A stretch of DNA of 42,450 nucleotides, taken from NCBI GenBank assembly GCA_003427395.1, contig BFEA01000088.1:3415213-3457662 (forward strand). The letters are read 5' to 3'. Numbering within the stretch: the first letter of the stretch is position 1; every line of letters begins with the position of its first letter. Below are positions 19,324 through 29,111 of the stretch, piece after piece. The DNA comes from Chara braunii (taxonomy: Eukaryota > Streptophyta > Charophyceae > Charales > Characeae). The notes under the pieces were generated by a model, which was not told the DNA's origin, searched no databases, and worked only from the letters and a program-made list of their open reading frames with translations. Position numbers and translations under genes: made by a program.

Positions 19324-20611
19324 TGTTACATGCTGCGCCTGCACACGAGGGCCATTTTCCAGGCCCTGCGTCCCTCAGGCTGAAAGCCTGAAAACCAGAG
19401 CCTACAGACCCCGTGACTGTTCAGCCCGAAAGCCTGGAAACAGGGGCCTACTGTCCTTGTGTCGTTTCAGACTAAAAATGGCAATAGCCTTTTTAGCCTG
19501 AAACGAAGGGCCATTTTCGGTCGTTCATCAGAACGACCGACCCTGAAACTCAGGCACCGAACCAGGGTTTCGGGAACAGGCTATTCTTAGCCTGTTCCCA
19601 CGCCAGCCTCAGCAGCTGCTGCAGCGCCAGCCCGTGACACACTTCGGCATTGGCAAGAGCAGCCTCCTCGGCCTGGCTCGCCCTTCAGGCAGTCAGGAGG
19701 CAGGCCTAGGTAGTACATAGGGACTTCCCATGCACTTCATGGGTAGGCAGGAGGCAGTAGTAGTCTTCAGGATTCGGCAGCAGCACTTTGGAGGGAGCGC
19801 TGCAGGAGTAGTAGTAGCGTTAGCCTTAGTCTTCAGTGCTGGGCGCAATAGGTAGCTGTAGTCTCCAGCGCTTGGCGCCATAGCTAAGACAGCACTAGAG
19901 AGAGAGAGAGATTGGGCGGAGGCCAGAGGTACTTACCTCCAGTGCCGTTGCTCCAGCTTCGTCTTCGAGGTACCTGCAGCACAGCGCGAACATCACAGGT
20001 TAGTATCTGGCTCGTGACAGAGAGAGAGAGTTCTTCTTCCTCTTTTCAGTCCACCATCTCCCTCTCACCCTCTCCTTATCTGACTTCATTGCATCTGCAG
20101 ACTATGCGAGAAGAGAGAGAGAGAGCTTGGTGACATTGGATCCAGACTCGACTTTTGGGCTTCAGACATTACAACGAGGGATTATTTGGGACTTGTGACA
20201 AAGACTTGGTGTTGACGACATTCCCGTCTCTCTCCCTCCTTCCGTCTGATCCCCCCCTCTTCGTCTGTGTATGTCTGGACCTGGCGCTTTCTTCCTGTGT
20301 ACAGCGCCAGGCTCCTTCACACATGGTGATGGATACGATGTATGTTTGGTCTGCGTTCAAACATTGATTGGGCTAGTCATTAGCATTCTAGCATTCTGCT
20401 TTGCGATCTGATACTATGTGAATGAGGTCAGTCCCGGTCAGATCAGGACTTGTATCTAAATCTTCCACTGCGCTATTCAGCACCATTTTGTATGTATGAG
20501 AATGCACATTGCTTGTTGAGATTCTACTTGCACAGCATTGTCCATTCAGTCCTTTTCATCACATTGCGGATCCTCGGTTTCTATGTACATCGCCCAACTG
20601 GGCATGTAACA
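19324..20611 (+). repeat. 3' LTR of element C
   Basis: 1288 bp bounded by a perfect 10-bp inverted repeat: TGTTACATGC at 19324 and GCATGTAACA ending at 20611. It starts immediately after the polypurine tract. The interior has short GA runs and no convincing ORF. The 5' partner LTR is absent from the window, so the target duplication (candidate CCCTC at 20612) cannot be checked. Confidence 0.88.
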
Positions 20612-21604
20612 CCCTCGCCTAGCCTTGTCCCATCTGTCCTCTCCACTACCTTGTCTCTCTTGTCCAATGCTTGTGAACCTGCGTGACGCTGGCGATAAAG
20701 GATCTAATGGTAAGCGCACGAGGACGATGGCCTGCTGCCTCACTGTTCATGGAGATTATGCAGCTGGTTTGGCCACCATGCTGTTTCATCGGCCGGCATC
20801 CCGACTCGCGGACTTACTGGAGCAGCAACTTGTGACATGGATCTTTTCATCAGTCTGCGACTTCCTTGCTTCCAGATCAGACCTCATTGCAGTTCGTGTA
20901 CCGGACGCACCCTGACACTTGAACTACTACTACGCTTCTTGGACTACTACCTGTCGCAGCCGCTGAAGACCGCTTCTACCACCTACTCCAAAGACCTGAT
21001 CAAGACCGCTGCAGACCCCCTTTCAAGACACTTGGACACTTTGTTCCTACATGAGATTCTGCTTCCGACTCCTTCGGACACACCAGCCCTTGCATTCCTG
21101 AACAAACATTTTCATTTTCGTTTTTCCTGACTTTGACAACCCTGTAGAACATCATTTGCAGATCCCTGTTTCCCTAACCATTCTTCCCCGCACCCACTAG
21201 AACATCAATAGACATTCCCTGTTTCCCTGAACACCGTTTCCCTTACCCAGTAGAACATCAATAGAAGTTCCCTGTTCCCTGAACTTTGTTCCACCTTAAC
21301 CTATCGCAAACCATGCAGTCCCCTTAGTTCATCAGTAGGACTACCCTGCTCCCTGCCGTCCCTTTAGTTCATTTGTAGGACTATCCTGTTCCCCGCAACC
21401 CCCCCTAGTTCATCAGTAGGACAACCTGTTCACCGGTACCAAACCCTGTTCCCTCTTACTCCCGCAGCCCATGCACCCACATTATACCCCTCTTCCCTTT
21501 CGACTTGTTAACCAGTGATCGGCCCCGTCCCGTCCTTCACAGATTTCAACATTGCTTCATGATTTTTGGCAGCCGGGAGGTTGCCTTCTAGAGGGAGGGG
21601 ATAG
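20612..21604. other. Unassigned stretch with a degenerate tandem repeat, ending at an LTR-like junction
   Basis: No defensible gene. From about 21130 to 21450 a degenerate unit of roughly 50-60 bp recurs, built around (A/G)TTCATCAGTAGGAC or AGAACATCAATAGA and CCCTGTTCCCTG. The end (21591-21604) is purine-rich, GAGGGAGGGGATAG, directly before TGTTAC. Confidence 0.5.
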
Positions 21605-22683
21605 TGTTACAGACTCCGCCAGGGCTCAATCCCTGGTCTATCTTTTTGCTGTTTCTGCTGCATCCCGTTTTCGGCCTGGCACCCTTTTTTTTTCTAATTC
21701 CCTCCTTTGGTACCGTCGGATTTTGGACAATTGGCGCCATGCTGCAATTCAGGCGCCACTTTCAAATACCGCATTTTTCAGTTCTGCCCTCGTTTTTTTT
21801 GCGGAAATGCCCCTGGTACCGTACGTGTCACCGGTACGTATACCGGCTCCCCGTACGGTACGGGGACCAGCCTCGTACCAGTTTTCTGCTGCTGTACTCG
21901 TACTCAGTGTGACTTGCCGTTTCGGCATTCGGAATCCAAGACTTCGACTTTGTGCCTTGCCACTGTGTCTGCGTCCGACCCTCATGCCTGTCGAGTGAGT
22001 GAGTGTGTGTGTGTGTGCTCTCACTCTCTCCCTCCCTCGTTCCTCTCCCTCGGCTCTCCCTCAGCCTCGCATTCGTCACAGGTATCGGCCTAGACCTAGC
22101 CTACCGCCACCGAGCCTCTAAAAATGCCAACTTTGTCTTCTTCTGCTCGAACTCGAGTACCCGGCACATCTACTGCTACTGGGTGCGGTACCGGCCTACC
22201 TGCTACTTGAGTGTTTTGCCGCTACTCCAAGGGCCGCGGGCCTCTGGCTCCGCCACTTGAGTGTTTTCCCCTGCTGCAACCCTCAATGCCACGGCCACAG
22301 GTAAGTACCAGCCCTACGGGCCTGCCAAACAAGCAAGTACCCTTGTGGGTCACACACACTCATGCCGACAAGCACTCAGACAGACACGCAAGTCAACAGG
22401 CATGCACACATACAGACTTAGAAAACTCAGCAGAATGCGAGAATCTCAGCAAGGCATCCATTCCATCGGCAGAACTTCAGAAATCAGCAGTGTTCTCAGT
22501 CTGTGTTATGGCGGGTCATTACAGCCAGTAACCGTTGACTTACCCACTGGTACTGCTGATGTACGGTTGGCCTACTGATCCTAGGGAAGTTTTGGATTAG
22601 TCCTCCTGAGGACCTGCAGCCAACTTCCAGGCCCAAACTATTGGACTTCTCTGGAGCTGACGAGTCCCTCTCCACCGTTGGCA

Positions 22684-22686
<3 letters not shown>

Positions 22687-22773
<87 letters not shown>
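22687..22773. repeat. Compound (CT)n-(CA)n microsatellite
   Basis: About 22 CT units followed directly by about 21 CA units. The predicted peptides across it are artefacts. Confidence 0.97.
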
Positions 22774-22774
<1 letters not shown>

Positions 22775-22935
22775 GTGCGTACGTGTGTGTCATGCATGTG
22801 TGTATGTGTGCCATGCATGTGTGTATGTGTGTTGCATGTGTGTGTGTGTGTGGGTGCCATGCATGTGTGTACGTGTGTGCCATGCATGTGTATGTGCGTG
22901 TCATGCATGTGTGTATGTCTGAGTGGTTGCATGTG
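22774..22935. repeat. TG-rich minisatellite with CATGCATG cores
   Basis: Irregular repeats of about 20-30 bp, each with (TG)n and a GCCATGCATG or GTCATGCATG core; about six copies. It is continuous with the preceding (CA)n run. Confidence 0.85.
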
Positions 22936-24324
22936 GAGTGACTTGCTGATTTCTGCTGCCGAGATTGTCTGCGAGGCTGTACACTAACCCGTAGGGTTAG
23001 ATTCGTGATTTTGTTTGGCTGAGGGCTAACCGAAAGACCTGCCTGTTTGGAAATTCGTGAGGGACAGATCTGCAATTCCGGGAAAATACAGGCCCGGTAC
23101 TAACCGAATTTCTACAGCTACCCTAACTGCCTATAGCAGGCCCAGGCTACCCTAGGACAGACAGGCCCTAAGCGGCCTATACTGCTATACGGTCTTATAG
23201 CCTATAAGCCGGGTCCGGTAGAGGCCAAAAGACCGAAACAGCAACGGTACCAGTGTAGGGCCAAACCCCGGTAGACTTTCGAGCCTTAGTCGATCCCACT
23301 GCGGGTCCCAGTTGGCTCGGCCCGCCCACGCTCATGCTCGGGGCGCGGGCTGTTCGCCCCGAGGTCACCCCCACCTAGTGCTTTGAGATGGATGGGGGTG
23401 GGCCATCGCGCGAAGAGCTTTGACATTGGGGATGTAACTTAGCCCTCACGCTAGGTGGTAGTCTCGCTGGTTGTTCCGCAACGCTGATTTTTTTTTTATT
23501 CTTTGTTGTGTTCTCATGCAATTGCTCCTTCCAATACGCAGACAGTCCAAGGATTCTTTGAGCGTTTCTCTTCTCCTGTGCGTAGGCTAAGCGTCATCCT
23601 TAGGCCATGCACCATTTCCCTAAGCAATGTGGCTATATGGCGTTATCAGGGTGTGGCAGAGCCGTCCTCCCCCTCGCCTCTATGCATCCATCGGGTCTCA
23701 CAATTTGCTGTTTTCCTTATTGAAGTAGGCCCCTTAGTCATTTCGGGGTCCTCATATGCATGCACGCATAACATCACAATTTCCTTGGTACGATTGCACT
23801 CTCAATCCCACTTCCAAGTCTCAAGCGCAAAAGCCATTCTCATGGGTTGGCTCTATGTCAAGGGTCCCATAGCCCCTCCGTCCCCTTTTCCTTTTCCTCC
23901 AGATGCTCAGTTCCTCTCGCCCCTATCCCGCTCAAGGCATTTCTAGCCATTATTCACCTGCACAATCCCACACAAGCAAGAAGATTCATACAACGTCCCC
24001 CGTTGGGGGTCAACACATAGCCCTTCCCACATGCCTATCCTTTCCATGCTCTTTGGTTGTGCTTTGTTCCCTTTTTGTTGTTCAATCAGCCCATCCTCTT
24101 CTCATAGTCATGCAGTCGGGGAAATGGTTGAGTGAAACAGACCTCTCTCTCAACTTATGCTTCCTTCCGGATCCCGCCTTTCTCCCACTTTTTCAAACGT
24201 CCTTTCTATTGCCTTCTTGGTGGCACAAGGGACCGGCTACCCCCCCTTGTCCTCTTTCTCCACCAAGTGAGGTCTGATTTCGGTCATGTTTCCAAGTGAG
24301 GGGAGAAGGGTTAGTCACATGCCA

Positions 24325-24335
24325 AGTGAGGGAGG

Positions 24336-24403
<68 letters not shown>

Positions 24404-24408
24404 NNNNN

Positions 24409-24446
<38 letters not shown>
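24325..24446. repeat. (GA)n microsatellite containing a 5-N assembly gap
   Basis: A long GA tract on both sides of NNNNN (24404-24408). The true length is unknown because the gap lies inside the repeat. Confidence 0.97.
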
Positions 24447-24448
<2 letters not shown>

Positions 24449-24552
24449 CAAGAAGAACCCCTAATCAATTCAGCCCCCCGTAACAGCAACCAAACGTCGA
24501 TCACCCGTCCCATAGTGAGAGATTGAATAAGTATATTTTGGAATAACATGAC

Positions 24553-24938
24553 AATGTGAAAACTAAACTAATGGAAAGCACATGCACAATGAGTAGAGAT
24601 CAACAAGGTAAGGATCCGGGACATGAACTTGACAATGAGAGACTAGACTAGTGGAAGCACATGCACAAAGGAGAAGAGTTTAACAAAGTAAAACGATCCG
24701 GAACATGAACTTGACAATGGGAGACTAGACTAATGGAAAGCACATACACAATGAATAGAGATCAACAAGGTAAAGATCCGGAACATGAACTTGACAATTA
24801 GAGACTAGACTAGTGGAAGCACATGCACAAAGGAGAAGAGTTCTACAAAGTAAAAGATCCGGAACATGAACTTGACAATGAAGACTAGACTAGTGGAAAG
24901 CACATGCATAAAGGAGAAGAGTTCAACAAAGTGAAAGA
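24553..24938. repeat. 81-bp satellite array, short copy
   Basis: About 4.7 tandem units with period 80-82 bp (ATGAACTTGACAAT at 24623, 24705, 24785, 24866). Two unit types differ in CACAATGAGTAGAGATCAAC versus CACAAAGGAGAAGAGTTCAA. The array begins at TGTGAAAACTA and ends abruptly at GATCTTTCCAGG. It matches the first units of the array at 40928 in the same order. Confidence 0.95.
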
Positions 24939-24939
24939 T

Positions 24940-25195
24940 CTTTCCAGGCCTTTTCTCAAGCCTGCACAAAGTCGATTACTCATCCATTCTTTTCTTCCGG
25001 ACATCTTGCCAGGCCTTTTTTCAAGCATGCGCAAAGTCAATTACTCATTCATTCTTTTCTTCTGGACATCTTGCCAGACCTTTTCTCAAGCTCATGCAAC
25101 GTTAATTATTCATCCGTTTCTCTTCTTGACATCTTGCCAGGCCTTTTCTCAAGCTTGCGCAAAGTCAATTGCTTTTCCATCCTTACGCTGATGGT
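24940..25195. repeat. 65-bp tandem array, four copies
   Basis: Four units with AGGCCTTTTCTCAAG at 24946, 25011, 25076 (AGACC variant) and 25139; period 63-65 bp. It directly follows the 81-bp array but is unrelated to it in sequence. Confidence 0.9.
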
Positions 25196-26487
25196 ATCCT
25201 TCTCTTTTGCACGCTTTTTCTTCGGTAGATGGCACACCTTCCCCCCACTCAAAACGCGATGTCCCCATCGCGCGACTGGTTCTCACTCGGAGGTACGCAG
25301 ACCTTTGGCCCACCAACCGCAGTTAAGGACACAAGCCCGTCCGCTTCACAAAAGGAAGAGTGATCAGCTCCTCCCCAGCGAATGACGCCTCATCCTCCTA
25401 CTCGGTCCGACCTTTCTTTTCTTACGTGGCGAGCACCAATACTGAGGTTCCTCCTCACGCTTGGCAGGCAGGTCCAATCCAAGCCTTTTAGGGCCTCGTC
25501 TAGCCGTACGAGCGTTCCTCGCGAATCGTTCCTCCCGAGTGGTAATTTTCTGGATCCGTCCTCTTCCTTTCAAGAGAGTTGGGGCTTTCTATTAGTCTGC
25601 GAGTGCAGTTACGAAGACCTCGCGGTAAGTCCCGGAACGGTTGTAATGATCCGGCAGGGCGGTGTCACTCGCCCTGTGGTGGTTGCGGCTTCCACTCGGT
25701 ACCACGCCCGATTCCTCCCTCTGGACAGTGCTGCTCAACTTAACGCGAGCGGCCGTGGTCCATTCCAAATGGTCGTGCCACCCCTCTACGACATTGCGTG
25801 TGGTTGGGGAGAAAAAATGAGACTTAGGAAAAAAATGAGACTTAGGAAAAAGAAAGGCTCTCCCGCCCGTTTGGCACCACGCCCTTGACGTTTAGGTTTC
25901 AACATGAGGCGCAGTTTGAACTCCCCGACTCGAGCTCGTTGTCGGGGTTGGTTCCGGACGGCCAGCATCAATCACAGAGAGAGGTGCTTTGGTCCTTCAA
26001 CCCTTATTCCTTCTTATGAGGAGCAGGTCGCGCTGAGATTTTTCCCTTAACGGGTAGAGGTCTTGGGGTCGCGATGCAGGCATTGCTATCCCCTTTATGT
26101 TGAGACCTGAGACTAGAAAAAAAGAAAGCTCAATCTCTTGCTATTTTCATGGTCGGCCCGACGACCTTACATCAAGTTGCCTAGGGTCCCCTGACTATGC
26201 AATGCAATATTCGATCTTCAAACACTCAATCCCAAGCTATTTCCAAGGCTGATTCTTATGGCTGGTCCGACAACCTCTCATCAACAAGGCCACCCACATG
26301 GCCTGTCTGGCGGTCATTTTCTCAATAGTCATTTCTCAAGACTGCCCCTTCCGCCCATTCACTCCTCAATTCTCTCATTCCTCAGCACCCAATCTCTGTG
26401 ACCGTCCCAACGGTCCCTGCCCTTCTCGGCTTTAAGGCTCCGCCTTCTTTATCCTGTCCTTCTCATTCACATCCTTATTTCGCCGCC
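25196..26487. other. Unassigned region
   Basis: No gene recognised. The longest frame (25382-25888, +) encodes a product with no family resemblance, and part of it is a short tandem duplication (GAGACTTAGGAAAAA, twice near 25817-25852). It could be degraded LTR or untranslated sequence downstream of element B. Confidence 0.4.
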
Positions 26488-26690
26488 TTGGCTATTTCAG
26501 CGGTCGACCCACCGCCCTTTTCTATCTCTTCCGTCCATCCCTTTGGCTATTTCAATGACCGACCCACCGGCCTTTTCCATCTCTTCCATTCCATTGGCTC
26601 TTTCAAGGACCGACCCATCGGCCTTTTCCATCTCTCTCATCCATCCTTTGGCTATTTCAATGACCCATCGGCCTTTTCCATCTCTTATTG
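26488..26690. repeat. Degenerate ~50-60-bp tandem repeat
   Basis: Roughly four units of GGCTATTTCAATGACCGACC then GGCCTTTTCCATCTCT, with variable spacing. Peptides read through it are repetitive by-products. Confidence 0.8.
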
Positions 26691-26774
26691 CTCATTCCAG
26701 CACATTCTCAATCAACCTTTCTCAATCAAATATGCAGGGGACCCCAACGCCTATTTCAAAAGGAATGACCCTTG

Positions 26775-27140
26775 TTAGGGGTCATTCCCGAACAACCTGG
26801 TTAGGGTCGTTCTTTTCCATTCTCAAGTCGAACAGCCTGGTTAGGGCCATTCCTTTCCATTCTCAAGTCGAACAACCTAGTTAGGGCCATTCCTTTCCAT
26901 TCTCAAGTCGAACAGCCTGGTTAGGGCCATTCCTTTCCATTCTCAAGTCGAACAACCTAGTTAGGGCCATTCCTTTCCATTCTCTAGTCGAACAGCCNGC
27001 CATTCCTTTCCATTCTCAAGTCGAACAGTCTGGTTAGGGCCATTCCTTTCCATCTCAAGTCGAACAGCCTGGTTAGGGCCATTCCTTTCCATTCTCAAGT
27101 CAAACAGCTTGGTTAGGGCCATTCCTTTCCATTCTCAATG
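26775..27140. repeat. 40-bp tandem array with one undetermined base
   Basis: About nine units of a 40-bp sequence built from CATTCTCAAGTCGAACAGCC followed by TGGTTAGGGCCATTCCTTTC. Units alternate between CAGCCTGG and CAACCTAG variants over part of the array. An N at 26998 sits where a unit is shortened, a likely assembly collapse. Confidence 0.95.
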
Positions 27141-27863
27141 TTAGTGCCCGAGGGGGTGGGCCTCGAGGTTACGGATCCCATTTCTGTCTTGGAGGTTAGA
27201 AGGTGGCCATCTCATCTTTTGAGTGCTGTTTTCTTTCTTCCTTCTCTCACAGTAATGTACTATCCATTTCATTTCTCACAGTAGTGTACCATCCATGCGT
27301 ACATCTGACTTAGCGTCTAGCACTCGAGTTGGGGCTCGCGACCCCAAGCAGCACTAGCCCACCCGGCCGTTCATCCATAACAAAAGACAAAGGCGCCCCT
27401 TCCATTTTCACTCTTCCTGATCACTCAGGTTTTGGCTATTCTCTGTCTCATTCATGACTCAGTTGGATTAGGCTCCTAGGGAAGGAGTGTTCTTCACGCC
27501 CCTTAACCCATAGGTTCCCTAACCTCTCTTGTACTCGACCAATCATTCAATGCCATGGTTCGCTCGTCAATTCGTACTCAAGGTTTTCCCCTCAAAGGCA
27601 TAATCCTTATCCCATCCAGAATTCACAATACACCCTCTCCCAATTGGTCTCATCCCAAATCCCATGTCTTTGTCTTATGTACCCAAGGTAGCTCATCCAA
27701 GAAGTAGCCTAAAAAACTATCTTCTATCTTATCGTGACACAGCCTTAGCTGGCCCTCTTTTCACTTCATCCTTAGCAAGCTTGCCCATACTGTACACGTT
27801 TTCGTCATTCTTATGTCTCCGCAGACAGAAAAGCAGCGATCCTTTTCAATGCTAAGTCAATAC
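27141..27863. other. Non-coding stretch downstream of element B
   Basis: No gene seen. It should contain the polypurine tract and start of a 3' LTR for element B if one exists. A purine run on the minus strand (AAGTGAAAAGAGGG, near 27765) is a weak candidate; no LTR ends could be paired. Confidence 0.35.
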
Positions 27864-28664
27864 CTAGTTCCTATTGCTGCCTTGCGCCTCGTCTTGTCCA
27901 GTCCCTTGTCCACCCCGTTCCTCAGCAGGCTTTCTAACCCCCAGGCCGTAGGTCTCGATTTCTCTTTTCATCCTTACAATTTTTCGTAACTCTGCCTCGT
28001 TGAAAAAATCCAGTGGTGTGGCTTCCACCCCTGCCCTTGCGAGTTCCCGAGTCTTGATAATCCATTTGTGTCTGATCACATTGGTCCATTGTTGAAACCA
28101 ATGACTGGGCGTCGGCCCAAACTCGTCCTCCCATCTGAAAGCCCCGTCGCCCGGCTGGTGCATCGGAGGCCGCCTCTCTTCCCTAGGCCTCGAGATCTCA
28201 TCCCTCTCATCCCCGCTGCTGATTTCTATGACTTCTCGCACATCCTCCTCCTCGTCCTCCTCGTCTTCTGTCTGTATGGGGCTATACCCACCTGCAAGGT
28301 TATTTGGATCGTAGGTAAAAGGAATCTCTGTCCCCGTCCCATACCCCTCACAACTGTCGTGGCCGCTTCGTCCTTCAAGCGGGCTCTCCCTTCTTTCCTC
28401 ACCCTCCTCATATTCGTTGCGCATGTCTTGTCCCCCCTTGCTTTCCCCATGCCAATTCTCACGTCGCTTGCCCCTGTTGACTCCTTCCTCGTCAGAGACC
28501 TGAACCTTATTTCCCATCTCTGCATTGCCTCCCTCTTCCACTTCTGCCTTTTCCTTCCCTCCCTCACTGTCAGACGAGATTTCTATACCTTCTCCCTCGC
28601 AGAGGGGTGAGGGTTTCCTACACAAGCATTTCCTTCCTCCCCTGCCTACCACTGGGCCACCCAT
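27864..28664 (-). CDS. Post-integrase acidic ORF of element B
   Basis: An intact frame; open from 28679, first ATG 28664 (MGGPVVGRGG), about 266 codons, ending in TAG at 27864. It lies where retroviruses and some plant elements carry env-like genes, but no signal peptide or membrane segment is visible. The first two thirds is very acidic and disordered-looking, with two similar motifs, GIEISSDSEGG and EVIEISSGDERDE, that fit the SUMO-interaction pattern (hydrophobic core followed by serines and acids). The last third is more folded-looking and aromatic: FRWEDEFGPTPSHWFQQWTN, IIKTRELARAGVEATPLDFF and LRKIVRMKREIETYGLGVRK. It is separated from integrase by about 430 nt. Unknown function; nuclear or chromatin targeting is a guess from the motifs. 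Confidence 0.6.
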   Translation of the reverse strand: MGGPVVGRGGRKCLCRKPSPLCEGEGIEISSDSEGGKEKAEVEEGGNAEMGNKVQVSDEEGVNRGKRRENWHGESKGGQDMRNEYEEGEERRESPLEGRSGHDSCEGYGTGTEIPFTYDPNNLAGGYSPIQTEDEEDEEEDVREVIEISSGDERDEISRPREERRPPMHQPGDGAFRWEDEFGPTPSHWFQQWTNVIRHKWIIKTRELARAGVEATPLDFFNEAELRKIVRMKREIETYGLGVRKPAEERGGQGTGQDEAQGSNRN

Positions 28665-29111
28665 GAGTCCTATATACAACTTTCTCTTCGCCGCTCTCCT
28701 CCCTTGGCTTGGTCCTGCTTCCTCCCCTCCGGTAGGCCGGTTGATTGCCCGCTGTCGTTTTCGTCACCGAACTCCATCTTCTCTTTTCTTTTAGACCGTG
28801 TATAACAAAACAACACCCGCAAAGCCCCTCATGCACCCATTCCCCCAGTCTGGTAGGTAGTCCCCCTCCCCTTTTTTTCCCAGAATGCTCCCAACATCCT
28901 TCGCAACGTGCCCCTATTATACATGCGAATGCGTCGTTTGTGATGACCCCATTTTTTTCCCGTCAAAAACTATGGTACAATGCCCCAGACATCCCTTCCC
29001 GTTGTCACACAAGCCAGATATTGCAAACCGCCAAGTCATGCTGCCTTTCAACCTCAGTCAGTCCAAGCCAAAGCCCCAGTCCCCAAAAAAATAACAGTCC
29101 CATGAACATGG

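Larger units (their letters stand above)
15148..20611 (+). mobile_element. Element C: 5'-truncated chromovirus (Ty3/gypsy)
   Basis: Gag tail, protease, RT, RNase H, integrase with chromodomain, polypurine tract and 3' LTR in canonical order. The 5' LTR and most of gag are missing. At least four stops, two or more frameshifts and two small internal deletions make it inactive, although the domains remain highly recognisable. Confidence 0.9.
21605..24485 (+). repeat. Possible LTR, start supported, end tentative
   Basis: TGTTACAGAC at 21605 directly follows a purine tract, as in element C, and so looks like a 3' LTR start. The only downstream end that pairs with it is GTAACA at 24480-24485 (6-bp inverted repeat), which would give a 2.9-kb LTR containing the microsatellites and the gap. 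No coding sequence of a parent element is seen upstream. The end could be elsewhere. Confidence 0.3.

Noticed and set aside
21552-22260. Overlapping plus-strand ORFs (148, 102 and 128 residues)
   Set aside because: They straddle the LTR-like start and have no domain features.
22597-23075. ORFs through the CT/CA/TG microsatellites on both strands
   Set aside because: They are low-complexity dipeptide translations of simple repeats.
24193-24549. Open frames through the GA repeat and gap
   Set aside because: Purely repeat-derived (Arg-Glu or Ser-Leu runs) and interrupted by undetermined bases.
25382-25888. 168-residue plus-strand ORF
   Set aside because: No family resemblance, contains a tandem-repeat segment, lies in a repeat-rich region; treated as chance.
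28068-28610. 180-residue plus-strand ORF
   Set aside because: Antisense of the acidic post-integrase ORF; hydrophobic composition is the complement of acidic codons.
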